A stretch of DNA of 24,503 bases from an uncultured Pseudomonadota bacterium (GTDB lineage: Bacteria > Myxococcota_A > UBA9042 > CAIXZC01). The stretch spans positions 1 to 24,503 of the forward strand of contig CALFHQ010000326.1 of the NCBI GenBank assembly GCA_937876385.1, read 5' to 3'. Below are positions 6,781 to 14,092 of this stretch, one piece after another. Position numbers and translations under genes: made by a program. Position 1 is the stretch's first letter; every line of letters begins with the position of its first letter. Under the pieces are notes generated by a model. It saw only the letters and a list, made by a program, of their open reading frames with translations, had not been told where the DNA came from and ran no database searches.

Positions 6781-7966
6781 TCAGAGCTTCCGGTTCAGTT
6801 TCGTGAGCCTTCTTTTTGCCCAGAATCACCCGAAACAGCACCGGGAAGAAGACCCCACCTGCGATGGCAAACAGGACGATGGAGCCGGCGGTCTCTTCGT
6901 CAATGTAGTGGGTGTTGAGGCCCACCTTCGAGATCGCAATGAGGAGGGTCAGGGGGGCCGAAAGAATCAAGCCGGAAGCAAAGATCTCCCGCCATTTCAG
7001 GCCGGTCATCTTCAAGAGGGTGACCGGCAACACCTTCACGAACAAGGAGCCCAGGACCAGGAACCCCAGCATCCCCCAGACGTCTCCAGCGAGCACCGAT
7101 AGAAAGTCGAAGGAGACCCCGACATCGATGAAAAAGAAGGGGATGAAGAAGCCGAATCCGAAGGACGAGAGCTTTGATTCAACGGGCTCTTTGGCTCGAA
7201 ATACAAAAGAGAACAGCGCACCGGCGATGAAGGCCCCCAGGATAAACTCAACCCCCACCCATGCTGCCGTGGCGATGAACCCCAGCATGAGGGAGAAGGC
7301 CAGACGAACCCCAATCTCCGATGTGTCGTGGGTTCTCACCACCCGCTCAAAGTGATGGGGGAACCACCACACCAACACTCGCATGACCACCAGAATCAAC
7401 CAGGCAAGGACAAAGATGAGAGTCAACTTTCCACCGGCAAACCACAGCTCTGTTGTGACTCCATGCTGGTGAACCATCTCCGCGGCCGTTAAAAAAATGA
7501 TGGAGAGAAACTCCCCGATGGAACCCACCAGCAACACCAACTGTCCCAATCGAGAAGAGGTGAGGTCACTCTCTCGCAGGGCCACCAGCACGAGTCCCAG
7601 GCTCATGGCGCTGAGGACCATTCCCAGAAACCACTGACCGGTCCACACCAGGGCCACCAGGGGACCGAGGGTGAACGAGAGTACCGCAGTCAGCCCGGCC
7701 AGCATTAATGGGCGTTTTCCCATCCGCTCTATCTTGGAGAAGTCTATTTCGAGGCCCACGAGGAACATCAAGTATGCAAAGCCGAAGTCGGCCAGAAAAC
7801 GGGTGAAACTGGATGGTTCGATGATACCCAGAACATACGGGGAGATGAGGATGCCAAAGAGGATTTCACCCACCGCAGCGGGAATCCGAATACGTTCTGA
7901 CAGCAACGGCACGAAGAAGGCGCCGAAAGTCAAAATCAGCAGGGACGACGCGTGTTCGATTTCCAT
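6776..7966 (-). CDS. Kef-type cation/proton antiporter (CPA2), without RCK domain
   Basis: This 396-residue, very hydrophobic protein is predicted to have 11-13 membrane helices in the inner membrane. It should exchange Na+ or K+ for H+. CPA2-like features are ERIRIPAAVGEILFGILISP (about 24-43) and the following DFGFAYLMFLVGLEID. It ends soon after the last helix with a short charged tail (GKKKAHETEPEALK), so the RCK/TrkA-N domain found in KefB/KefC is missing. That domain is instead encoded by the gene immediately upstream, one base away, which strongly suggests a two-subunit regulated antiporter. The ATG at 7966 is chosen because the longer open frame to 8008 would overlap the upstream gene and has no ribosome site. 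Na+ versus K+ specificity cannot be told. Confidence 0.85.
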   Translation of the reverse strand: MEIEHASSLLILTFGAFFVPLLSERIRIPAAVGEILFGILISPYVLGIIEPSSFTRFLADFGFAYLMFLVGLEIDFSKIERMGKRPLMLAGLTAVLSFTLGPLVALVWTGQWFLGMVLSAMSLGLVLVALRESDLTSSRLGQLVLLVGSIGEFLSIIFLTAAEMVHQHGVTTELWFAGGKLTLIFVLAWLILVVMRVLVWWFPHHFERVVRTHDTSEIGVRLAFSLMLGFIATAAWVGVEFILGAFIAGALFSFVFRAKEPVESKLSSFGFGFFIPFFFIDVGVSFDFLSVLAGDVWGMLGFLVLGSLFVKVLPVTLLKMTGLKWREIFASGLILSAPLTLLIAISKVGLNTHYIDEETAGSIVLFAIAGGVFFPVLFRVILGKKKAHETEPEALK

Positions 7967-7967
7967 C

Positions 7968-9443
7968 TCAAATCCCTTCGTGAGGCAGCAACAGTACCGA
8001 GCAGCCACTGCGATGCAGCAGGTGCGATTCCACCCCAGGCCGCATCAGGTTGCGCCGCTTGTCCTTGCGGTAGCCGACCACCACGAGGTCGTAATCTTTG
8101 GCCTCCAGAAGCAGTGAGTGAATCGGGTTGCCGTGGAGTTGCTTGCCGTTGATTCGCATCCCGTAAGCGCTTGCCAGATCTCGAACCTCCTCGAGGATTC
8201 GACGCATCTGATCCAGCATCTCCGGTCCAGAGACGATCTCAGGTGGCATGGCGATGGCCGCGGTTAACTCGGCGGACAGGATTCGGGCGATGTCCACTGC
8301 CAGTGTCGTCGTTTCCGCAGAGAACTTGTAGTCGTTGATGGCAAAGAGAATTCGCTTGTACGGGAATGTGCCCCGGGGAATCAGCACAGGAGAGTGGACA
8401 TCTTTGAGTCGCTTGATGAGGGGAGACTTCGTGATTCCCCACTGGGCAAACAGACTCATGGGCTCCGGCGGCTGAATCAACAAGCCGACATCCCTGCCAC
8501 TTTCCCAGCAACGCAGATCATCCTTTCGCTCCTCCGAGATGAAGGAGAGCTTGATGTCGTAGTTCAACTGCTCCTGGGTTTGCTCCATTTCTTTTCGATA
8601 CGGACTCTCCGAACCGCATGTCACGAGATCGAGGAACTCCGCCCGAGTGTTCTCCATCAGGTAGGAGATCTCCCGCAACATGTCGAAGGTCTCAGACCCC
8701 AGCGGTGCCACGATCCCGGTGCCGTAGTGGAGGGGGAACTCCGAGTGACCGCTTCGAAGAAATCGACAGATGGACGGGAGGATCCTGGGTTCCCCCGTGA
8801 CGATCAAGCGATCGCCAGCTTGGAGGATCGTGTCTCCGTGGGGGATGATCATGCGATCGCCTCGATATATCAAGGCGATCAACCATTCTTTGGGCTCAAA
8901 GGATTTCAGCGATTTTCCGATCACCGACGAATTCGAGAGGATATCTGTCTCCATGATGTCCCCTCGCTGTTGCCCGATTCCCGGTACCAGGCGAATTCCA
9001 CGGGTGATTTTTGAGGCCAGCATCGCCGCAGAAGATTCGTGGTTGTGAATGAGCTCCACATCCAGATCGGCGAATTTCAGGTCGTTCTCGGTCTTTCGAA
9101 CGAGAACCCACACCCGGGGAACAGCAAATACGTCTTTCAGGAGACGACCGACCTCCAGTGAAACGTCGTCCGGAGACGTCGCTACGACCGCCGCATCCAG
9201 GTTCCGAGCCCCCGCCTTCTCCAGCACCAGGCGGGAGGTGGCGTCCCCTTCAAACAGGGTCACCGACTTTCCCCTCTCCGGCTCTACGGCACAAGAACGA
9301 GCCCGTGCAACGTCCACGTCAACAATCGTGATGTCCCAGCCGCCAGGGACTCTCCGTGCAAGCTCCACGCCGGTGTCACCGGCGCCGACAATCAAGATGT
9401 GCTGGAGGTCTCGGGCAAACTCCAGGGGGGGAAGATCCTTCAT
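7968..9443 (-). CDS. TrkA/RCK domain-universal stress protein fusion, probable antiporter regulator
   Basis: This 491-residue soluble protein appears to regulate the antiporter encoded next. Residues 15-150 are a TrkA-N/RCK Rossmann domain with GAGDTG at 20-25 and acidic VDVD (41-44) at the end of strand 2, as expected for NAD(H) binding. Residues 160-220 match TrkA-C (IGKSL, GDTILQAGDRLIVTG). Residues 235-358 look like a degenerate universal stress protein domain. Residues 362-488 are a clearer one (KRILFAIND, YDLVVVGYRK, SGCSVLLLP). The ATP-binding G-x2-G-x9-G motif is not perfect. GAGGAG (9451-9456) lies 7 nt before the ATG at 9443; the longer frame to 9506 is rejected. There is a 96-nt gap to the upstream gene with an AT-rich patch that may hold an extra promoter, but I cannot define one. 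Confidence 0.85.
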   Translation of the reverse strand: MKDLPPLEFARDLQHILIVGAGDTGVELARRVPGGWDITIVDVDVARARSCAVEPERGKSVTLFEGDATSRLVLEKAGARNLDAAVVATSPDDVSLEVGRLLKDVFAVPRVWVLVRKTENDLKFADLDVELIHNHESSAAMLASKITRGIRLVPGIGQQRGDIMETDILSNSSVIGKSLKSFEPKEWLIALIYRGDRMIIPHGDTILQAGDRLIVTGEPRILPSICRFLRSGHSEFPLHYGTGIVAPLGSETFDMLREISYLMENTRAEFLDLVTCGSESPYRKEMEQTQEQLNYDIKLSFISEERKDDLRCWESGRDVGLLIQPPEPMSLFAQWGITKSPLIKRLKDVHSPVLIPRGTFPYKRILFAINDYKFSAETTTLAVDIARILSAELTAAIAMPPEIVSGPEMLDQMRRILEEVRDLASAYGMRINGKQLHGNPIHSLLLEAKDYDLVVVGYRKDKRRNLMRPGVESHLLHRSGCSVLLLPHEGI

Positions 9444-9539
9444 CAATGCGCTCCTCAGGTGGACAACGGCTCTAGACACGGTGCTTCGGCGGAATTTAAG
9501 GAACAAAACGACAATAACAAAGGGAGAAGGGGCAGAAAA

Positions 9540-10025
9540 CTACATTTTGTATTTGCCAAAAGCGTCGTCTTCGAGCCCTTCAAGAATCTCTGACAACGCT
9601 TCGTCGTCCTCAGGAGATTGTGTGGGGGGTAGGTGGTTCGATTTTTCGAACACCCGCTCGTGGATTGTGATCTTCGCGTCGGTTCGAAGGGCCAACGCAA
9701 TGGAATCTGAAGGGCGTGCATCGAGAACGACGGTGGTGTCGCCGGTTTCGATGTACAGTTTGGCGTAGAAGGTGTCGTTGACGACGTCGGTGACCTCCAC
9801 CCGCACCAAACTCCCCCCCAGCTCCTCCAGCATCTTCACCATCAGGTCGTGGGTCATGGGACGAGGGAAATCCACCCCCTCCAGTTGCGCGGCGATGGAG
9901 CTGGCCTCCATGATCCCGATGACGATGGGCAGCACCTTGTCTCCCCCTTCGTCTTTCAGCACGACTATCGGGGCCTTAGTCTTCTCGTCCAAAGCCAGAC
10001 CCGCTACCTTGACTTCTATGGGCAT
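9540..10025 (-). CDS. Bifunctional nuclease domain (BFN, DUF151) protein
   Basis: This 161-residue cytosolic protein has the BFN/DUF151 pattern: VLKDEGGDKVLPIVIGIMEA near 22-41, RPMTHDLM near 55-62, and VVLDARPSDSIALALR near 98-113. Family members have been reported as dual RNase/DNase enzymes in plants, and DUF151 proteins are widespread in bacteria, often with undefined roles. The acidic tail (EDDEALSEILEGLEDDAF) is short and typical. It starts 15 nt after the miaB stop with GAGGGAAGG close to the ATG, so it is co-transcribed with miaB. Nuclease activity is family knowledge, not something the sequence proves. Confidence 0.85.
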   Translation of the reverse strand: MPIEVKVAGLALDEKTKAPIVVLKDEGGDKVLPIVIGIMEASSIAAQLEGVDFPRPMTHDLMVKMLEELGGSLVRVEVTDVVNDTFYAKLYIETGDTTVVLDARPSDSIALALRTDAKITIHERVFEKSNHLPPTQSPEDDEALSEILEGLEDDAFGKYKM

Positions 10026-10040
10026 GGTCCTTCCCTCGTC

Positions 10041-11405
10041 CTATTGTTCCAGTTTCCCCAGGAGGGAGTGGGTGTGGGCTTGCAGGATCTTCACCAGAAC
10101 CAAGTCCCCCACCGACACGTTGCCACCCTCGGGCACATCGAAGTTTACTATAATGTTCGTGCTTGTTCTACCGACAAGCTGTCCCGAGTTCACTCCTAGA
10201 GATGCTCGGACAGACGCGCCCTCTACCAACACTTCTTCCACCTTCCCAATGTGCCCTTCGATGCTCTCCTTGATGGTCCCTCGAAGGACTTCCTGGAGGC
10301 GCTGAAGGCGCTCCCCCTTGACCTCTGCTGGTACGTCGTCTATGAGCCTGGAAGCCTTAGTTCCCGGCCGAGGGCTGTACTTGAAGCTATACGCCATGCT
10401 CCATCGAACCCGCTTTGCTGCCTCCATGGTCAACTCGAAGTCCTCATCGGTTTCCCCCGGGAAACCCACAATGAGATCCGTGGAGAGGGCGATGTCCGGC
10501 CGAACCTGTCGCAAGCGATCTACCCTGTCGAAGTAGTGCGCCGAATCGTAGTGGCGATTCATGGCCTTGAGAATCCGATCGGAGCCACTTTGGATGGGGA
10601 GGTGGAAATAGGACGTCAACTTCGGAAGAGACGAGAACCTCTCCACGAGCTCGTCGCTGCAATCGGATGGGTGCGAGGTGATAAACCGCAGCCTCTTCAA
10701 GCCGGGGAGGTCGTGGACGGCGTCCAACAACTCTGGAAATGTCCCGGAACCCGACTCTCGAATTCCATATCGATTGACGTTTTGCCCCAGCAGGGTGATC
10801 TCCGCCACCCCGGCGTCAAGGTGGCCGGAGACTTCCTGGAGTACAGACTCCAACGGCTTGCTGCGTTCTTGACCTCGGACAAGAGGAACGATGCAGTAGG
10901 TGCAGAACTGTTCGCACCCCTTCATGATGGTGACGAAGGCTGTGCAATTTCCTGATTCCAGCGGACGGGCTGTTGGGAAGATGCGCTCGAGATCGTCCTC
11001 GAATTCCACTGCTACTACGGGGCGACCGGTGGTCAGGCGGCGTTCCACCAACCTCCCAATCTCTCCCACGTGGTCTGGACCCAACACAATGTCCACGCAG
11101 GGAGCCCGGTCCACGATGCTTTGTCCCTGCTCTCTCGCCACACACCCCGCCACACCCACCAACAGGTCCGGCCTTTCCTCTTTGAGTATCTTCAGGCGCC
11201 CCAGGAGGGAGAACACCTTCTCTGAGGGAACTTCCCGCACAGAGCAGGTGTTGATGACAATCAAGTCCGCTTCGGAGTTTTCCTCCGTGGCGGTATAGCC
11301 CTCATCCTGGAGGAGTTGCAACATGCGCTGAGAATCGTAGACATTCATCTGGCAGCCGAAGGTCACGATTCGAACTTTGCGGTTCGTTTTCATGGGCGCA
11401 ACCAT
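10041..11405 (-). CDS. miaB: tRNA-2-methylthio-N6-dimethylallyladenosine synthase MiaB
   Basis: This 454-residue radical SAM methylthiotransferase adds the 2-methylthio group to i6A37 of tRNAs reading UNN codons. The N-terminal UPF0004 domain carries the three cluster cysteines Cys18 (TFGCQMN), Cys54 (NTCSVRE) and Cys88 (GCVA). The radical SAM motif is Cys164-x3-Cys168-x2-Cys171 (GCEQFCTYC). A TRAM domain occupies roughly the last 65 residues. Length and motif order are those of MiaB rather than RimO or MtaB (TFGCQMN..DS is the MiaB form). The ATG at 11405 is chosen because GGAGG (11411-11415) lies 5 nt upstream; a GTG at 11411 overlaps that site and an ATG at 11393 is too far. It is the first gene of the minus-strand unit 6776-11405. 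Confidence 0.95.
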   Translation of the reverse strand: MVAPMKTNRKVRIVTFGCQMNVYDSQRMLQLLQDEGYTATEENSEADLIVINTCSVREVPSEKVFSLLGRLKILKEERPDLLVGVAGCVAREQGQSIVDRAPCVDIVLGPDHVGEIGRLVERRLTTGRPVVAVEFEDDLERIFPTARPLESGNCTAFVTIMKGCEQFCTYCIVPLVRGQERSKPLESVLQEVSGHLDAGVAEITLLGQNVNRYGIRESGSGTFPELLDAVHDLPGLKRLRFITSHPSDCSDELVERFSSLPKLTSYFHLPIQSGSDRILKAMNRHYDSAHYFDRVDRLRQVRPDIALSTDLIVGFPGETDEDFELTMEAAKRVRWSMAYSFKYSPRPGTKASRLIDDVPAEVKGERLQRLQEVLRGTIKESIEGHIGKVEEVLVEGASVRASLGVNSGQLVGRTSTNIIVNFDVPEGGNVSVGDLVLVKILQAHTHSLLGKLEQ

Positions 11406-11410
11406 AACCA

Positions 11411-11415
11411 CCTCC
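11411..11415 (-). promoter_or_regulatory. Ribosome binding site deciding the miaB start
   Basis: GGAGG on the minus strand is 5 nt from ATG 11405. It excludes the in-frame GTG at 11411, whose codon overlaps the site, and favours 11405 over the ATG at 11393. Confidence 0.6.
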
Positions 11416-11551
11416 AGGGTTGGACGTCAAGCGTCCCTGCCTCTTGCCCGCCCGGTGCCCTCCAAACGGGCTTGGAAACGCCCCGCTTCAAGAGGTCGGC
11501 AGACCAGTCCTCTCTCCCCTCCAAACCCCTTGTGATATGCCCTCCTTTCCC

Positions 11552-11580
11552 TTGAATTGGCACCCACCATGTTGTATTCT
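11552..11580 (+). promoter_or_regulatory. Sigma70-like promoter for the zinc-ribbon/FHA gene
   Basis: The elements are TTGAAT (11552-11557), a 17-nt spacer and TATTCT (11575-11580). Each matches 4 of 6 consensus bases. Transcription would start near 11587, about 20 nt before the ATG at 11608. The ribosome site AGGAGG is at 11596-11601. I found no equally good promoter for the divergent miaB gene in this 202-nt gap. Confidence 0.5.
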
Positions 11581-11607
11581 GTCTCGGCGCATATCAGGAG
11601 GAATGTG

Positions 11608-12561
11608 ATGAATTGTCCCCATTGTGGACGTGACACCGATCCCCTTTTCAAATTCTGTCTGCACTGTGGCAAGGAACTCAAGAAGTCACCGGCTGCAGTA
11701 GAGAAGAAAAAGCCTCGGAAGGTTGCCCCCGCTCCGCAGGAGTCAGCCCCCGCCGAAGAGACTCAGCCGTGTCCGCAGTGTGCTATTCCCGTCAGGGTCA
11801 AGGACCGGTTCTGCCCAGAGTGTGGTTACAACCTCAAGCAGCCAGAGCCCAGCGCAGAGACCCCGGACTACGCCAAGCCCATTCTCCACAACGAAGAGAC
11901 GGATCGGCAGGTCGTCGGCTCGATCATCTCTGTGTCTTCCGTGGATGGAAGGGAAACCGTGCGAGTTCCTTTGTATGCAGGGGAGAACACGCTGGGGCGA
12001 GGAGAGGTGGATGTGCAGTTTGCTGAAGACGATCGGTTGTCACCCCTTCACCTCACCGTAACCTACGAAGACGATGAGTTGACCCTGGTGTGCCCCGGTT
12101 CTCGAAACGGGAGCTTTGTCCGGATGCACGAACCCGCCTTCCTGGCTCACGGAGATCAGTTTAGAATCGGACAGCAGCTCCTTCGCTACGAAGATTTGGA
12201 CCTCCTGGATGATGTCACCGTGGCGGTGGAGGAAGGGACCCAGATGCTTGGCAGTCCCACTCGTTCTAACCCGTGGGGGCGCCTTACGCAGGTTATCAGC
12301 GAGGAAGAAACAGGCTCCTCCTTCCTTCTCTCTGGAGAAAAGGTCTTTCTTGGACGAGAACGGGGGAATATCACCTTCCCCGGCGACCGATACATCTCCG
12401 GAACCCACGCTGTTGTCGGCCTCAAGCCGGAAGGGACGGTGCTGGAAGATGTCGGCTCGTCCAACGGAACCTATTTGAAAATCAAGGGCGAATGTCCGCT
12501 TCGCCCAGGGCAGTATTTCCTGGCCGGTCGGCAGCTCTTCAAGATTGATTTGAAGGGGTAG
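11608..12561 (+). CDS. Protein with two zinc ribbons and two FHA domains
   Basis: This 317-residue soluble protein is built from four small domains. Zinc ribbon 1 has CPHC (3-6) and CLHC (17-20). Zinc ribbon 2 has CPQC (55-58) and CPEC (69-72). FHA 1 spans about 105-195 with LGRG (129-132), SPLH (145-148) and SRNGS (165-169). FHA 2 spans about 225-315 with LGRE (248-251), S264-x2-H267 and the canonical SSNGTYL (284-290). FHA domains bind phosphothreonine, so it probably reads a Ser/Thr kinase signal; no kinase gene is in the window. FHA 2 keeps the canonical binding residues. FHA 1 departs from consensus (PLH for RxH context, SRNGS for SSNGT) and may be weaker. The linker (21-54) is Lys/Pro/Ala-rich. 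The start is set by AGGAGG six bases upstream. Confidence 0.88.
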   Translation: MNCPHCGRDTDPLFKFCLHCGKELKKSPAAVEKKKPRKVAPAPQESAPAEETQPCPQCAIPVRVKDRFCPECGYNLKQPEPSAETPDYAKPILHNEETDRQVVGSIISVSSVDGRETVRVPLYAGENTLGRGEVDVQFAEDDRLSPLHLTVTYEDDELTLVCPGSRNGSFVRMHEPAFLAHGDQFRIGQQLLRYEDLDLLDDVTVAVEEGTQMLGSPTRSNPWGRLTQVISEEETGSSFLLSGEKVFLGRERGNITFPGDRYISGTHAVVGLKPEGTVLEDVGSSNGTYLKIKGECPLRPGQYFLAGRQLFKIDLKG

Positions 12562-12581
12562 AGACCATCGGCCCCTTTTTT
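12553..12581 (+). terminator. Possible intrinsic terminator overlapping the FHA gene stop
   Basis: AAGGGG (12553-12558) can pair with CCCCTT (12572-12577) around a 13-nt loop, followed by a run of T to 12581. The 5' arm encodes the last two codons and the stop lies in the loop. The loop is large, so strength is uncertain. Confidence 0.4.
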
Positions 12582-12679
12582 CGGGCACAAGTCCAGAAAG
12601 TGATGGGAATAGAATCTAGCCCAAACGGTTATCGCAACGAATTGGAAACCAACGCTATGCAGTTACATGGAGGGGAGTA

Positions 12680-13963
12680 ATGAAACGGATTCAGGGGCTC
12701 ACCGTGCTTATGGTGATACTCGCACTGGGACTTTGGGGCTGCGGCTCCAAGACCGAAGAGAAGAAGCAGAAGACCGAAAAGAAGACCGAAAAGGTCGAGA
12801 AGAAGAGTAAGCAGGAAGGTGTCGAACCGGCAGAAGCGGCCCAAACAGAGCCGGCAGTGGAACCCGAAGCGACCAACGAAGGCGCCGAGGAGCAGACGCC
12901 GAAGGTGGCTGAGAACACTCCTGAAGACACTGCCAAACCAGCAGATGAAGACCCCGCTGGTGACGAACCTCAGTCCACCATTGTGGCCACCGTGAACGGT
13001 GTCGAGATCGACGCAGCGGACCACATCAGTCGCCTTCGAAAGCGCTTTCGTGGAAAGGTCACTGCGGCCATGCTCAGAAAGACCATTGTAGATCGAATGA
13101 TCAACGACGAGCTTTTGAAGCAGGAAATTGCGAAGGTCAACGTGGTTGTCAGCGACGAAGAGTTGGCCGATGCCATGAAGATGGAACCCGAAGCCTACAG
13201 GGCCAAGAAGGACGACCTGGAAACCAAGGCCGCCGTGTACCGCAAGCGCATCGCCGAACGCAAGGTTCTCGAAACCAGAGGGCTCCTCAGCCAGCCCACC
13301 GAGGAAGAACTGAAGAAGCAGTACCAGCGAGAGTTCTCCGTTCACCTTCAGACCATCTCCATCCCGCTTCGCTCCGAAATGTCGGCGGAAGATAAGGCCC
13401 GGTCGGAAGCCCTGGCCCAGGAAGTCCTCGCCGAGGTAAAGAAGGGAACGACCTTCCAGGAAGCCGTCAAAGAACGAACCGATCTCAATGGCCGTCGACT
13501 CATTGTCAAGCCGCTCCTCATCAAGAAGGGAGATCGCCGACATGGAGACCTCTGGGCCCAGGCCGACAAGCTTGAAGAGAAAGGCTTTGGTGGCCCCGTG
13601 GAAACCCCTCGCGGCTACATCATCTATCAGGTGGTTCGAAAGCGCGTCCCGAAGCAAGGCTTCGAGGACATGAAAGAGCGGCTCACAAATAGAGTCCTCA
13701 ACATGAAAGTGGGACAGGCGCGGCACCGACTCATCAAGGATCTCAGAGACGGCGCAGACATCAAGTACCTCATCAACTTTGAAAACGACCCCACCTTGAA
13801 AGAGGGAATGGGCAAACGGCCCGGCGCCGGAATCGGACGCCTGGGCAAACGACCTCGCATGCCAAAGGCCCTGCGGGAAATGCCCGGCAAGCCCTCTTTT
13901 AGAGGCAAGGCTCCCAGCCGAACCGCCGCACCTGCTCCAGAGAAAGCCCCGGCGGCCGAGTAG
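12680..13963 (+). CDS. SurA/PpiC-like peptidyl-prolyl isomerase lipoprotein
   Basis: This 427-residue protein starts with a lipoprotein signal and lipobox LWGC (Cys21), so it should be anchored in an envelope membrane. A Lys/Glu-rich stretch (23-48) is followed by an acidic Pro/Ala/Glu linker to about 98. A SurA_N-like helical region (100-205) begins IVATVNGVEI and includes MLRKTIVDRMINDELLKQE. A parvulin-like region (about 213-322) starts PTEEELKKQYQREFSVHLQTI and ends FGGPVETPRGYIIYQVVRKR. Residues 373-427 form an unusual basic Gly/Arg/Pro tail. It probably chaperones exported proteins. Parvulin catalytic residues are hard to verify by eye, so isomerase activity is inference. GGAGGGGAG precedes the ATG. 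A TAGAAT box (12610-12615) could be a -10 element, but no matching -35 was found. Confidence 0.82.
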   Translation: MKRIQGLTVLMVILALGLWGCGSKTEEKKQKTEKKTEKVEKKSKQEGVEPAEAAQTEPAVEPEATNEGAEEQTPKVAENTPEDTAKPADEDPAGDEPQSTIVATVNGVEIDAADHISRLRKRFRGKVTAAMLRKTIVDRMINDELLKQEIAKVNVVVSDEELADAMKMEPEAYRAKKDDLETKAAVYRKRIAERKVLETRGLLSQPTEEELKKQYQREFSVHLQTISIPLRSEMSAEDKARSEALAQEVLAEVKKGTTFQEAVKERTDLNGRRLIVKPLLIKKGDRRHGDLWAQADKLEEKGFGGPVETPRGYIIYQVVRKRVPKQGFEDMKERLTNRVLNMKVGQARHRLIKDLRDGADIKYLINFENDPTLKEGMGKRPGAGIGRLGKRPRMPKALREMPGKPSFRGKAPSRTAAPAPEKAPAAE

Positions 13964-14019
13964 ACAAGCTCCCCTTCCAGACAATCCACCGACAATCCAA
14001 CACAGTCAGACGAGATCTC

Positions 14020-14068
14020 GTTTTCTGGAACTCAAGGGCAGGCTTGATTCTGTTTCGTGGAATTCAAG
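14020..14068. repeat. Short imperfect direct repeat in a convergent intergenic gap
   Basis: GTTTTCTGGAACTCAAGG (14020-14037) and GTTTCGTGGAATTCAAGA (14052-14068 with one base fewer in the leader) resemble each other across the 129-nt gap between the PPIase and aminotransferase genes. Just upstream is a short palindrome ACGAGATCTCGT (14010-14021). No clear terminator is seen on either strand. Confidence 0.3.
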
Positions 14069-14092
14069 AAAGCAAGAGGACGGGAGAGAGGA

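Noticed and set aside
12629..13984. A 451-codon open frame on the minus strand opposite the PPIase lipoprotein gene
   Set aside because: It is an exact shadow of a gene with a lipobox, domains and ribosome site. Its translation is Leu/Phe/Gly-rich without domain features, as expected from antisense of a GC-biased gene.
14006..14027. A terminator at the ACGAGATCTCGT palindrome between convergent genes
   Set aside because: The possible hairpin stem is only about 4 bp with a GATC loop and the following T-run is short, so it is not convincing.
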